DNA of 64,000 bases from JAZGER01 sp036480335 (GTDB lineage Bacteria > Pseudomonadota > Gammaproteobacteria > DSM-19610), in contig JAZGGH010000086.1 of the NCBI GenBank assembly GCA_036480335.1, positions 1 to 64,000 of the forward strand. The letters are read 5' to 3'. Below, piece after piece: positions 34,972-43,790 of this stretch; the first letter of the stretch is position 1, and the number at the start of each line of letters is the position of its first letter. Made by a program: the position numbers and the translations under genes. Below the pieces are notes generated by a model. That model saw only the letters and a list, made by a program, of their open reading frames with translations, made no database searches and had not been told where the DNA came from.

Positions 34972-35985
34972 TTAGTGCAATACCAGTTGCCACTTTGCCA
35001 TCAGGCTCCAGTCGAGACTCATTTGCGGACCATTCAGGTCTTCGTATAGAGGTGTCCCGATTTCGATGCCAAAGGTATGCTCACTCAGTGCACCCGTTGG
35101 CGGTGAAACCAATAAACCGGCAGAGATATCTACCCTTTTCCCGCCCTGGTTATCCGGATCGGCAGTCGGCACCATTGCCGGATTTAATGCCGAATCGTTA
35201 CCATCAATGTCATCCCACAGCTGAGCTTTCAATCTTAGAATGCCACTGACGGTATGGTTAAACGGCTTGCTCGCCCAGCCTGACAATGCCAGCCGATTGC
35301 CGAGCCGATATTCATTGTCATTGTCGTTCAGACGAATAACGGCGTCCAGTTCTGTGCCCCAGTCAAAGGCCTGAGTAGCACTGCTGTAAATAATACCTGG
35401 CAGAAATTCCCAACTTCCAGAGCCGAGTTGCATCGGATACGGTAATTGCGCATCAGCCATGGCGGGTGTGTCATCTTCTGCATCAATATCACCGCTCGGC
35501 GCACTGACCCCCAGCTTGAACTGTAAACGGTTACCATTATTTTGTTTCAAATTATACAGGCCGACCAACTTGATATCGCCGATACCTGAACTGCGCGTGG
35601 TAAAGCGTGCGCCCATCCGGGTTATGTGATCCATATCTTTTTCGAGATAAGGCAGCATAGCCATTACCGTCACATCATCACTCAAGCCGTACATCAGGCC
35701 AAACATATGCATATCCATACTCATTCTGATCGGTGCCACCATGAAATCAGCAAGAACATCGGCTCTGCTCAGATCGTTCGTGTCGTCTCTCATGCCGTCC
35801 ATTGACATATGCATATAGCGGTAAGAAAGCATCCATTCACCTGCACCGTGCAGATGATGTTCAGAACTGGCTACGGCACCCTGCTCATGGTGATGCCGGT
35901 GATTGTTATCTATATGATCCTGGTCTGCAGCAAAGCCTTGCATACTGCTCAGGCCAAGCAGTATGGCTGGAAAAAGCATCCTCAT
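34972..35985 (-). CDS. Outer-membrane transporter-like protein, His/Met-rich N-terminus
   Basis: A 337-residue exported protein. A signal peptide (MLFPAILLGLSSMQGFA) is followed by a histidine-rich run (HIDNNHRHHHEQ, EHHLHG) and a methionine-rich strand (YRYMHMSMDGMRDD; MSMDMHMFGLMYG). The rest alternates as in a beta-barrel. Members of this group are often found with copper or metal handling genes, and the His/Met clusters agree with metal binding. GGGGATTTAC is a good ribosome site before ATG 35985. It is followed by DUF2784. Confidence 0.72.
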   Translation of the reverse strand: MRMLFPAILLGLSSMQGFAADQDHIDNNHRHHHEQGAVASSEHHLHGAGEWMLSYRYMHMSMDGMRDDTNDLSRADVLADFMVAPIRMSMDMHMFGLMYGLSDDVTVMAMLPYLEKDMDHITRMGARFTTRSSGIGDIKLVGLYNLKQNNGNRLQFKLGVSAPSGDIDAEDDTPAMADAQLPYPMQLGSGSWEFLPGIIYSSATQAFDWGTELDAVIRLNDNDNEYRLGNRLALSGWASKPFNHTVSGILRLKAQLWDDIDGNDSALNPAMVPTADPDNQGGKRVDISAGLLVSPPTGALSEHTFGIEIGTPLYEDLNGPQMSLDWSLMAKWQLVLH

Positions 35986-36069
35986 TGTAAATCCCCGTCT
36001 ATTTTATTATTGGTTTTTATTATCCGGCAAAACAGACAAATGAACATGTGACATATTGTCGCAGTAAGC

Positions 36070-36215
36070 CTAGCAGGTTGTTGAAAAGTCTCAGGCGAGT
36101 GCAAGACAAGGCAAAAATTGGCGAAAAAGCGCAGTGTACACGCAGTACATGAGCATTTTGAGCCGATTTTTAACGCAGGATTGTGCCGCATGAGGGTTTT
36201 TCAACAACCTGCTAG
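36070..36215. mobile_element. MITE-like element with 18-bp terminal inverted repeats
   Basis: CTAGCAGGTTGTTGAAAA (36070-36087) and its exact complement (36198-36215) bound 146 bases with no coding frame. The sequence resembles a dispersed small repeat seen in many gammaproteobacterial genomes. The stop codon of the adjoining secreted protein (36212-36214) falls inside its right end. No flanking duplication is clear. Confidence 0.8.
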
Positions 36216-38272
36216 TATTTCAAAGATATATTTTTAACCATACCAAAACCCTCTCCAGCCTGTTTTACTAAACGGATTTTAAGGTAATTCAGATCACCGG
36301 GCAGTAAAAAACTATCAGACTGGGAGGCAAAGTCTCTGCCAGTATTAATAAATGTAAAGGTTTTATTGAATTCACTTTTATCTGAACGCTCTCCCGAGAG
36401 GGTAACTGTTACCGGGACAGTAGAATTTGTAACTCTCCCCTGGACAAAAAAGTGTACATGTTTTCCATTTAAGGCATTAACATCAAGATTTTGCGTAATT
36501 GATGATCGTTTAGTTGTCCAAACTCTGAAAGAATTGTTATTGGTTTTCCAGTTATTTCCAACCCAAATTCTGCTGGATGCATCGCCATTGGCAATATACT
36601 CAGTACCATTTTTATCCTTGAGTGAAATATTTTTTGCCATAACGAAACCCTGACCCGTATTTTTGATCAGCTTGATTTTCAGATAATCAACACTAGCCGG
36701 AATTGTAAAAGTATCAATCCTGGTTTCAAAAAGAGCCCCCGAATTTTGAAAGATTAATTCTTTAACAAACCCATTACTGCCTGTGAGTTTTATAATGAGC
36801 GGCACATTGGGGTTTTGTACTCTGCCTTCGGCGGAAAGACTAACAAATTTTCCTGCCAAAACAGGAAAATCCAGTTCCTGGAGTATGACTGCCTGGTTTA
36901 AGTTACCAAAAACTCTAAAAGACTGATTGACAATTTTCCAGGAATCACCGGCCCAGATAGAACTGGAAGCATCGCCATTGTCAATGGCTTCATTAAATTT
37001 ATCTGCTGCAGAAAGTGGTTCAAGAAATGAGTATTGACCTGGTGTGGCACTATTTATAGCATTAATTAAAGGACTGTAATTATCCTGGAACATTTCATGA
37101 CCATCATTAAACAGTAAATGGCCAACTTTGGCGTCAGGGTTATCCGGTAATAAGTGGCTCGCTAAATCCAGCAGTTGTTCTTTTGGTTGAACGTAATCTT
37201 TAAAACTTTCACCCGTGATCATTCCGAACTTTAAATGATCATTATTCCCAAATTTAGCTAATTCGGGATAAACGATTCTTGAATAGTTGGAAATATGGGC
37301 TATATCTTGTGAAAACAGGCCAAATACTTTTTCTTCGTCTGGCACACTTGCTTCATCGTTGATTAGAGTATCAATGACATTGCTAATATAAAATTCTCCA
37401 GTTGCAGCATCGCGGTTTGGGGGTATCCAGTTAATATTATTCAAAATGTATGCGGGCGTATTTGAAAAATAGTGTTTTAGCTTCCGAGCCTGCTCAATGA
37501 ATTGCAAAGCATATTGAGCCCCATCTGGCTTACCATCTTGAGTCAACGGGTAGCCAATACTTGTGAGTTTATTAATATCCGTATTTCGAATACCGGCAAC
37601 GGATGATTCAGGCGTAACGATCCCATAGAGTGCGGGATGATTAGCAATGTCTGAGGTTGCGATATCTTTCCATAATTTGAACCATTCCTTCTGTACTGGT
37701 TGAAGCCAACGCTTCGCCATATATTTTTTTACATACAGAACTTGTCCGTTATCGCCTGCTTCTTTCTGATTGATGGAGGATATTTTGAACTCATAACCAT
37801 TGCTACCCGCATCAAAATTTGGGCAACTGGATTCAGCAGGATTGCAATCAGTAACTGTTGAGATCAAAGACGGAGGAATTGCACCACCTTTATCGATTGG
37901 CCATGTTCCGTCCGTATCCTGAAATACCCAGTATTTATCAGAAATGGAAAGCAATACTTTATACTCTCTTTTTCCAGAACTGACTTTATCCAGAATGGAT
38001 TTTATGCTGGAAAAATCATAAGATTTTTTGCCCGGCCTGTTATCCCAGAGTTCATTCCATGTGAGTGTCAATTTGATACCCACCCATGGATTGGGTTTGT
38101 TTGTATTATCTGTTTTTTGTTGGTCAAGCCAGGATAAAATTGCATCCATATCCCTATCAATATTATTCAGTTTTATTGTTTCGACATTCACCCAGACTCC
38201 AGCGATTGCATGACTGGAATAACATAGGCTAAATAACAGAAAACACAGCAGATAGTTTATTATTATTTTCAT
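36212..38272 (-). CDS. Secreted glycoside-hydrolase-like protein with two C-terminal carbohydrate-binding-like repeats
   Basis: About 686 residues. The frame opens at a TTG (38296), but ATG 38272 begins a good signal peptide (MKIIINYLLCFLLFSLCYSS). The first ~420 residues look like a TIM-barrel (VGIKLTLTWNELWDNRPGKK; conserved aromatic and acidic residues) of a glycosidase type; I cannot assign a GH family. Two repeats of about 120 residues follow (NGDASSSIWAGDSWK; NGDASSRIWVGNNWK, each ending KNISLK), which look like beta-sandwich binding modules. The gene is more AT-rich than its surroundings and ends in the MITE, which suggests acquired DNA. Confidence 0.6.
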   Translation of the reverse strand: MKIIINYLLCFLLFSLCYSSHAIAGVWVNVETIKLNNIDRDMDAILSWLDQQKTDNTNKPNPWVGIKLTLTWNELWDNRPGKKSYDFSSIKSILDKVSSGKREYKVLLSISDKYWVFQDTDGTWPIDKGGAIPPSLISTVTDCNPAESSCPNFDAGSNGYEFKISSINQKEAGDNGQVLYVKKYMAKRWLQPVQKEWFKLWKDIATSDIANHPALYGIVTPESSVAGIRNTDINKLTSIGYPLTQDGKPDGAQYALQFIEQARKLKHYFSNTPAYILNNINWIPPNRDAATGEFYISNVIDTLINDEASVPDEEKVFGLFSQDIAHISNYSRIVYPELAKFGNNDHLKFGMITGESFKDYVQPKEQLLDLASHLLPDNPDAKVGHLLFNDGHEMFQDNYSPLINAINSATPGQYSFLEPLSAADKFNEAIDNGDASSSIWAGDSWKIVNQSFRVFGNLNQAVILQELDFPVLAGKFVSLSAEGRVQNPNVPLIIKLTGSNGFVKELIFQNSGALFETRIDTFTIPASVDYLKIKLIKNTGQGFVMAKNISLKDKNGTEYIANGDASSRIWVGNNWKTNNNSFRVWTTKRSSITQNLDVNALNGKHVHFFVQGRVTNSTVPVTVTLSGERSDKSEFNKTFTFINTGRDFASQSDSFLLPGDLNYLKIRLVKQAGEGFGMVKNISLKY

Positions 38273-38425
38273 AAGGACTACGTAAATCTTATTCAATATT
38301 TGGTTTTATTATACCAGCCTGTGCGCAGATTAGGAAATACAGCCCCTTAACCCGAGCCCGCATATAGGAACACGTTTTTAATTTTACTCTGCTGCTCTTC
38401 GATACATGCGTGGAACCGCTGTTTG

Positions 38426-40435
38426 TTACGACAACCCCAGACTGGAATCCTGTATCTGCTGGATCTGATCACGCAGATTTGCAGCTTCTTCAAACTCCAG
38501 GTTTTGTGCATGTTGTAGCATCTGTTTTTCCAGGATTTTGATTTTTTTTGCCAGTTCGGAAGGTGACAAGGCAGCATATTGCATAATGTCTTCGGCAATT
38601 TTGGCAAACTTTTTCGCATTGCCGGCAGAGCCTGAATAGGCACCTTCCATGATATCTGCAATGCGTTTGGTGACTGACTTCGGTGTAATATTGTGTTCTT
38701 TGTTAAAGGCCTCTTGCTTTTCACGGCGGCGGTCGGTTTCGCTCATTGCCCTTTCCATGGATCCAGTCATCTTGTCGGCATAGAGAATAGCCCTGCCATG
38801 CAAATTTCTGGCAGCACGCCCAATGGTCTGAATCAGTGAGCGTTCTGAACGCAGGAAGCCTTCCTTGTCGGCATCAAGAATAGCCACCAGGGACACTTCC
38901 GGCATGTCCAGACCTTCGCGCAGCAGATTAATGCCCACCAGCACATCAAACTCACCAAGCCGCAGGTCACGAATGATTTCCACGCGCTCAACGGTCTCGA
39001 TATCTGAATGCAGGTAGCGCACGCGCACATCGTGTTCCTGATAATAACTGGTCAAATCTTCAGCCATGCGTTTGGTCAAAGTAGTTACGAGTACTCGTTC
39101 TTCAACGGCAACTCGTTGACGAATTTCAGACAGCAGATTATCCACCTGGGTAATCGCAGGCCTGACTTCAATAATGGGATCAACCAGCCCGGTAGGTCTT
39201 ACAACCTGTTCGACGATTTGTCCGGCATGGTCGGCTTCGTAATGGCTCGGCGTTGCCGAAACAAAAATCATTTGTGGTGCCAGTTGCTCCCATTCCTCAA
39301 AACGCATTGGCCGATTATCCAGTGCCGAAGGCAAACGAAAACCGTATTCAACCAGTGTTTCCTTGCGCGAGCGATCGCCTTTATACATCGCGCCAAGTTG
39401 CGGTATGGTGACATGCGATTCATCAACCACAAGCATGGCATTGTCCGGCAAATAATCGAACAAGGTAGGTGGCGGTTCACCGGGTTTTCGACCGGACAGG
39501 TAACGTGAATAATTTTCGATACCGGAACAGTAGCCCAACTCATTAATCATCTCCATATCATACAGAGTGCGCTGCTCCAGGCGCTGAGCTTCGACCAGTT
39601 TGTCATGATCACGCAGGAAAATGAGACGCTCTTTCAGCTCTGCTTTGATGAGATCAATGGATGCCAGTAGTGTTGCGCGCGGGGTCACATAATGGCTTTT
39701 GGGGTATATGGTCAGCCGAGCCACACGCCGCTGTATTTCACCGGTCAGCGGATCAAAATAAGACAGTTGTTCCACTTCATCATCAAACAGCTCTATTCTG
39801 ACGGCCTCTCTTTCGGATTCTGCCGGAAAAACATCAATAACATCACCGCGCACGCGATAATTTGCACGTCCGAGCTCGGCATCGTTACGTGTGTATTGCA
39901 ATTCTGCCAGGCGATGCAGAATGCTACGCTGATTAATCTGTTCGCCACGATCCAGATGCAACATCATTTTCAGGTAGGATTGTGGATCACCGAGGCCATA
40001 GATCGCCGAAACAGTTGCCACCAGTATTGTATCTGGCCGCTCCAGCAGTGCCTTGGTCGCTGACAGACGCATCTGTTCAATATGCTCATTCACCGAGGCA
40101 TCCTTGTCGATGAAGGTATCGGACGAGGGCACATAGGCTTCCGGCTGGTAATAATCGTAATAGGAGACGAAATATTCGACTGAATTTTCGGGAAAAAACT
40201 CTTTCATTTCGCCGTATAACTGGGCTGCCAGCGTTTTATTCGGTGCCAGAATCAGCGTTGGCCGCTGTACTTCCTGGATAACATTGGCGATTGTGAAGGT
40301 CTTGCCGGAACCGGTCACGCCTAGCAAGGTCTGGTGCAATAAACCATCCTCAAGCCCTTGCAGGAGCTGTGATATAGCCTCTGGCTGGTCGCCTGCCGGC
40401 TTCATTTCACTATTTAATTTGAATTCCTTGCTCAT
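38426..40435 (-). CDS. uvrB: Excinuclease ABC subunit B
   Basis: A 669-residue helicase-like protein of nucleotide excision repair. P-loop GVTGSGKT (39-46), the beta-hairpin region YYDYYQPEAYVPSSDTF, the DEAD-like DESH motif (VVDESHVTIPQ), the late helicase motif QTIGRAARNLHG, and the C-terminal UVR motif (about 628-662) that binds UvrC are all present. It loads with UvrA onto damaged DNA and recruits UvrC. The ATG is at 40435. The gene diverges from the aminotransferase. Confidence 0.97.
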   Translation of the reverse strand: MSKEFKLNSEMKPAGDQPEAISQLLQGLEDGLLHQTLLGVTGSGKTFTIANVIQEVQRPTLILAPNKTLAAQLYGEMKEFFPENSVEYFVSYYDYYQPEAYVPSSDTFIDKDASVNEHIEQMRLSATKALLERPDTILVATVSAIYGLGDPQSYLKMMLHLDRGEQINQRSILHRLAELQYTRNDAELGRANYRVRGDVIDVFPAESEREAVRIELFDDEVEQLSYFDPLTGEIQRRVARLTIYPKSHYVTPRATLLASIDLIKAELKERLIFLRDHDKLVEAQRLEQRTLYDMEMINELGYCSGIENYSRYLSGRKPGEPPPTLFDYLPDNAMLVVDESHVTIPQLGAMYKGDRSRKETLVEYGFRLPSALDNRPMRFEEWEQLAPQMIFVSATPSHYEADHAGQIVEQVVRPTGLVDPIIEVRPAITQVDNLLSEIRQRVAVEERVLVTTLTKRMAEDLTSYYQEHDVRVRYLHSDIETVERVEIIRDLRLGEFDVLVGINLLREGLDMPEVSLVAILDADKEGFLRSERSLIQTIGRAARNLHGRAILYADKMTGSMERAMSETDRRREKQEAFNKEHNITPKSVTKRIADIMEGAYSGSAGNAKKFAKIAEDIMQYAALSPSELAKKIKILEKQMLQHAQNLEFEEAANLRDQIQQIQDSSLGLS

Positions 40436-40502
40436 AGGGATTTTGCTATGCCGTTAGTTTCAGTATGATTGGTAAATATAATGGCTAAAAGAGATACCGA
40501 AA

Positions 40503-41696
40503 GTGACTAACATAACTCTCGCACATCGTATTCAACGGGTAAAACCCTCCCAAACCCTGGCCGTCAGTGCTCGCGCTGCCGAACTGCGGGCTGCTGGCGA
40601 ACAGGTCATTGGCCTGGGCGTCGGCGAACCGGACTTTGAAACACCGAAACACATCAAACAGGCAGGCATTGCTGCTATCAATGAGGGCCAGACTCGCTAC
40701 ACCGCAGTTGAGGGCACTCCTGAACTGCGGACGGCTATTATAGCCAAATTCGCCCGCGACAACGATCTGCATTATGAAATGAACCAGATTCTTGTCTCAT
40801 CCGGCGGCAAGCAGAGTTTTTTCAACATGGCTCAAGCACTGCTGAATCCTGGTGATGAAGTCATCATCCCGGCGCCTTACTGGGTGTCATATCCGGATAT
40901 GGTGCGGCTAGCCGAAGCTGAACCAGTGATCGTGAAAACCGGGATTGATGAAAACTTCAAGATCAGTCCAGAACAGCTGGAAGCGGCGATTACCGCGCGA
41001 ACCCGTCTGTTTGTGATCAACAGCCCATCCAACCCAACCGGCGTGGCTTACAGTAAGGAAGAACTGTCAGCTCTTGGTGAAGTATTACTCAAACACCCGC
41101 AAATTCTGATTGCCACTGATGATATGTACGAACATATACTGTGGACTGAATGGCCCTTCGTCAATATTGTCGATGCGACTCCTGAGTTATTCCCACGCAC
41201 CGTGGTTTTGAATGGTGTTTCCAAGGCTTATGCGATGACGGGCTGGCGCATCGGCTATGCCGGCGGCCCACTGGATCTGATTCAGGCAATGAAGAAAGTA
41301 CAATCTCAGAGCACATCGAACCCCTGCTCCATCTCACAGGCAGCAGCGGTTGCTGCACTCAATGGTGACCAGTCCTGCATGGTACCCATGATTAAGGCAT
41401 TCAGGGAACGGCATAATTTTGTGGTGGAAAGTTTACAGAAAATGCCTGGCGTGCGCTGTACCCCGTCTGATGGTACTTTTTACTCATTTGCCGATTTCAG
41501 TGGTGTAATTAATCGTCTGGATGGGGTTCACAATGATACCGAGCTGGCCGAATTCCTGCTGAATAGCGCCGGTGTAGCGCTGGTTCCTGGCAGCGCATTC
41601 GGTGCTGCCGGGTATTTACGGCTTTCTTATGCCGCATCTATGACTGTTCTGGAAGATGCCATGAGAAAAATCAAAAATGCGCTTGCTGGAGTTTAG
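40503..41696 (+). CDS. Aspartate aminotransferase, class I pyridoxal-phosphate enzyme
   Basis: A 397-residue fold-type I enzyme. The Schiff-base lysine is K241 in SKAYAMTGWRIGYAG; the N-terminal GLGVGEPDFETP, the NSPSNPTG loop and the C-terminal arginine region are in place. It moves amino groups between aspartate and 2-oxoglutarate; sequence similarity points to the bacterial thermophile-like (Ib) branch. The start is GTG 40503. Downstream of its stop, 22 bases on, begins the tRNA-derived inverted repeat that marks the island edge. Confidence 0.9.
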   Translation: MTNITLAHRIQRVKPSQTLAVSARAAELRAAGEQVIGLGVGEPDFETPKHIKQAGIAAINEGQTRYTAVEGTPELRTAIIAKFARDNDLHYEMNQILVSSGGKQSFFNMAQALLNPGDEVIIPAPYWVSYPDMVRLAEAEPVIVKTGIDENFKISPEQLEAAITARTRLFVINSPSNPTGVAYSKEELSALGEVLLKHPQILIATDDMYEHILWTEWPFVNIVDATPELFPRTVVLNGVSKAYAMTGWRIGYAGGPLDLIQAMKKVQSQSTSNPCSISQAAAVAALNGDQSCMVPMIKAFRERHNFVVESLQKMPGVRCTPSDGTFYSFADFSGVINRLDGVHNDTELAEFLLNSAGVALVPGSAFGAAGYLRLSYAASMTVLEDAMRKIKNALAGV

Positions 41697-41718
41697 GCGG
41701 GATAGAAAAGAAACCAGA

Positions 41719-41803
41719 AATTGGCTCCCCTGCCCGGGCTCGAACCAGGGACCTAATGATTAACAGTCACATCTTAGTTCGAGCCCGGGCAGGGGAGCCA
41801 ATT
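41719..41803. repeat. Perfect 27-bp inverted repeat made of tRNA-Asn 3' ends
   Basis: Arms 41719-41745 and 41777-41803 are exact complements and each contains the T arm and acceptor 3' strand of tRNA-Asn with CCA. Spacer is 31 bases. The structure can fold as a long hairpin. Confidence 0.9.
41722..41796 (-). tRNA. tRNA-Asn(GTT)-like fragment, probable attachment site of the ICE
   Basis: Read on the minus strand, the 3' part is intact: anticodon loop CTGTTAA with GTT, variable loop AGGTC, T arm CCTGGTTCGAGCCCGGG, acceptor 3' strand CAGGGGA, then GCCA. The acceptor 5' strand TCCCCTG is also present and pairs with it, so total length is 75. But the D arm is replaced by an inverted copy of the T arm (CCCGGGCTCGAAC), so no normal tRNA can form. 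I read it as an att site left by integration, not a working tRNA. An intact tRNA-Asn is not visible in this window. Confidence 0.55.
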
Positions 41804-41967
41804 ATCAATAGGTCCACGCACAACGAATAATCCATACAATAACTACAGCATTAATATCTTAGTGTCAAATTTATCTGTTGTCCAATCACATATTTATCAA
41901 ACAGATAATGTCGACTATGAGTCAATAATCCTTTACAAAAAACATTTTTGAAACGTAATCCTCATAC
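41804..41967. other. AT-rich gap at the left edge of the ICE
   Basis: No frame of note. Contains the first copy of the direct repeat (41920-41970). Confidence 0.5.
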
Positions 41968-41970
41968 TAC
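41920..41970 (+). repeat. Direct repeat, copy 1 (51 bp)
   Basis: Matches 44481-44530 with one substitution and one A insertion (shared ends GAG-CAATAATCC and CGTAATCCTCATACTA). The two copies bracket the VapBC-like and Xre-RES modules, about 2.5 kb apart. Confidence 0.85.
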
Positions 41971-42111
41971 CTGATACTGTATCTCACCAGCAGTCTCAAT
42001 CAATATACTTTCAAGTATTGGATCAGATAACTGTCGATGCAAAATAGGTGAGCCAGGAATAGACTTCTTCGCTCTCTCAAAAAGAGCAATTGCCGGGTGA
42101 TGTCCATACAT
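41968..42111 (-). pseudogene. Remnant of a RES-domain toxin C-terminus (tentative)
   Basis: A short minus-strand frame begins MYGHHPAIALFERAKKSIPG and runs about 47 codons. Its IALFERAKK core is shared with the intact RES toxin at 43791-44414 (SIALFERAKKKV). The rest does not align well. I read it as the tail of an old RES gene. It begins right beside the direct repeat and is divergent from the VapBC-like pair. The exact frame near its end is not sure. Confidence 0.4.
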
Positions 42112-42113
42112 TT

Positions 42114-42136
42114 ATAATACATATATTATGTATTAT
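42114..42136. promoter_or_regulatory. Palindromic operator of the Phd/VapC-like operon
   Basis: Perfect palindrome ATAATACATA-TAT-TATGTATTAT, 74 bases before the antitoxin ATG. A likely site for autoregulation by the antitoxin-toxin complex. Confidence 0.6.
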
Positions 42137-42209
42137 ACAATCGCCTTGATTGGGAAGTTCGCCGTTGGCCAATTGAATGAAGCTTTTGGAATTAATGAGG
42201 ATTATTGGA

Positions 42210-42491
42210 ATGGCAAAACCTGCACATGACGCTATAACTGCCACTGAATTGGTTAGAAACCTGGCAGTGGCCATCGATAAGGTACGAATAACCGGGCATA
42301 GCCTTTATATTACCAAAGGATCACAAACCGTTGCTGAATTAAGTCCACCACCAAAGCCTGGATTGCCAATTAATAAACTGGCCGGGTTATTAAAATCACT
42401 GCCGAGATTAGGTGATGATATATCAGCCATGGACAAGGATCTGGAAACAATACGGCGTCAAGCGAACCTGCCCGAAAACCCATGGGGGTAG
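42210..42491 (+). CDS. Type II antitoxin (Phd/YefM-like), partner of VapC
   Basis: A 93-residue antitoxin, MAKPAHDAITATELVRNLAV and onward. The start codon at 42210 has GAGG 9 bases upstream; the open frame begins at 42177 without a ribosome site. The N-terminal fold (ATELVRNL, KVRITGHSLYITKGSQTVAEL) looks like the Phd/YefM DNA-binding part, followed by a C-terminal toxin-wrapping tail ending ENPWG. It overlaps the PIN toxin by 10 bases. It should bind the palindrome at 42114-42136. Confidence 0.72.
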   Translation: MAKPAHDAITATELVRNLAVAIDKVRITGHSLYITKGSQTVAELSPPPKPGLPINKLAGLLKSLPRLGDDISAMDKDLETIRRQANLPENPWG

Positions 42492-42898
42492 TTATTGACA
42501 CCAATGTCTTTATTGACGCAGAAAATGGTAGGCTAGCTCTAAACAGCCTGGATGCATTGTCAGTCAATGGCGATGCTTATGTTGCGGCCATCACAATATC
42601 TGAGCTACTCACGGGTGTCCACCTCGCTAATGCGGCAGATATCAGAATTCAACGATCGGCGTTCGTGGAAGGTATTATTGCAAAGATACCTGTGTTGGAA
42701 TTCAATGAAGAAGTGGCTAGATGTTACGGTGAGATTTACGCTCATTTCCTCAAGCCCAGGGTTAAAGCTAATGTCCATGACCTTCAAATTGCAGCAACCT
42801 GTATTGCACATGGTTTTGCCGTATTAACCAATAATGTCTCTGATTTCAAGAAAGTACCGGGGCTGAATATTATTCAACCGCAGCCAGAGGAAACATAA
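42482..42898 (+). CDS. VapC-type PIN-domain toxin
   Basis: A 138-residue PIN ribonuclease with all expected acidic residues: D6 in VVIDTNVFID, E41 in TISELLTG, D100 in NVHDLQIAA and D121 in NNVSDFKKV. These coordinate the magnesium at the active site. PIN toxins of this class usually cut tRNA or rRNA; the target here is unknown. It overlaps its antitoxin by 10 bases. Confidence 0.85.
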   Translation: MGVVIDTNVFIDAENGRLALNSLDALSVNGDAYVAAITISELLTGVHLANAADIRIQRSAFVEGIIAKIPVLEFNEEVARCYGEIYAHFLKPRVKANVHDLQIAATCIAHGFAVLTNNVSDFKKVPGLNIIQPQPEET

Positions 42899-43089
42899 AC
42901 AGAGGCGCACCCCTCACCCAAGCTATTGCTCTGGATGGAGATTTCCGCGACGGTTGTTAAACTAATGCGCCAGCGCCTCAGCCAACGATTGGCCGGATAA
43001 TTCACCATTCGTTGGCCGCTTGAAAAATAGGGCTTTTCCGTTTAGTATATATGAATATGACAAGGTCTATATTAGCATAAGGAGTGCAT

Positions 43090-43788
43090 ATGGCTAGCGC
43101 AGAAATTCATGACAATGAGGCTTTACCTGGGGAGTCAGAACACGACTCAAATAATGCCGCTTCGACATCCCCTGCCTTGCGCGAATTGCAACGCGAAGTT
43201 GGCGCTATTCATTTGAAGAACCCCCGTGCTCAAGCCGTGCTCAAACGCGCCATAGAACGTCTTTTGAGGGTTGATTGGGATCACATGCAAAAACAGGAAG
43301 TGGCCAGTCTCCTGCAGAGCAACGACACCGACCTGATGCTAAAATTGGCAAGGCGTATTGGTCATAACACCGTATTCGGGGCATCCCCACGAGAACAGTT
43401 ACGCCTGGAGGGTATTCAACGATTTCGTGCGCTCATCGAAAAAGCGGGCGGCACACAAACCATGAAAGCTGTTTTGGCTCGCCTGGGTATCGCGTCAGAT
43501 GACACCATCCGCAAACGCGTCAAAAGTAAGAAAATGCTGGCGATCCCGGTTGGGAATAGACAAGAATATCCCGTATGGCAATTTGATGGCGCGCAGCTTG
43601 TGGCCCACTTTGACGAGGTGTTACAGCTGCTCAATACAGAGCACTACATTGATCAAACCCGTTTTTTTCTTACCCCAAGTGTAGACCTGGATAACCTAAG
43701 CCCTATCGATGCTTTAAAGAAAGATAAGCAGTACCTGGAGCGGATAAAATTAAAGGCACGTCAATTTCAGCATCCAGGCCCTAAATAG
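43090..43788 (+). CDS. MbcA/ParS/Xre-type antitoxin of a RES toxin
   Basis: A 232-residue protein. AGGAG is 6-7 bases before ATG 43090; a GTG two codons earlier is also in frame. The N-terminal ~45 residues are polar and disordered; then a helical part containing a weak HTH-like segment (MKAVLARLGIASDDTIRKRV) and a C-terminal region of the antitoxin type that contacts RES (VWQFDGAQLVAHFDEVLQLL). Its stop is 2 bases before the RES toxin start. The N-terminal extension is longer than in common Xre antitoxins. Confidence 0.72.
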   Translation: MASAEIHDNEALPGESEHDSNNAASTSPALRELQREVGAIHLKNPRAQAVLKRAIERLLRVDWDHMQKQEVASLLQSNDTDLMLKLARRIGHNTVFGASPREQLRLEGIQRFRALIEKAGGTQTMKAVLARLGIASDDTIRKRVKSKKMLAIPVGNRQEYPVWQFDGAQLVAHFDEVLQLLNTEHYIDQTRFFLTPSVDLDNLSPIDALKKDKQYLERIKLKARQFQHPGPK

Positions 43789-43790
43789 GG

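Noticed and set aside
42979..43013. Possible integron attC-like inverted repeat after the VapC-type gene
   Set aside because: Arms GCCAACGA/TTCGTTGGC do not match the R'/R'' core consensus, no integron integrase is nearby and no second copy is seen.
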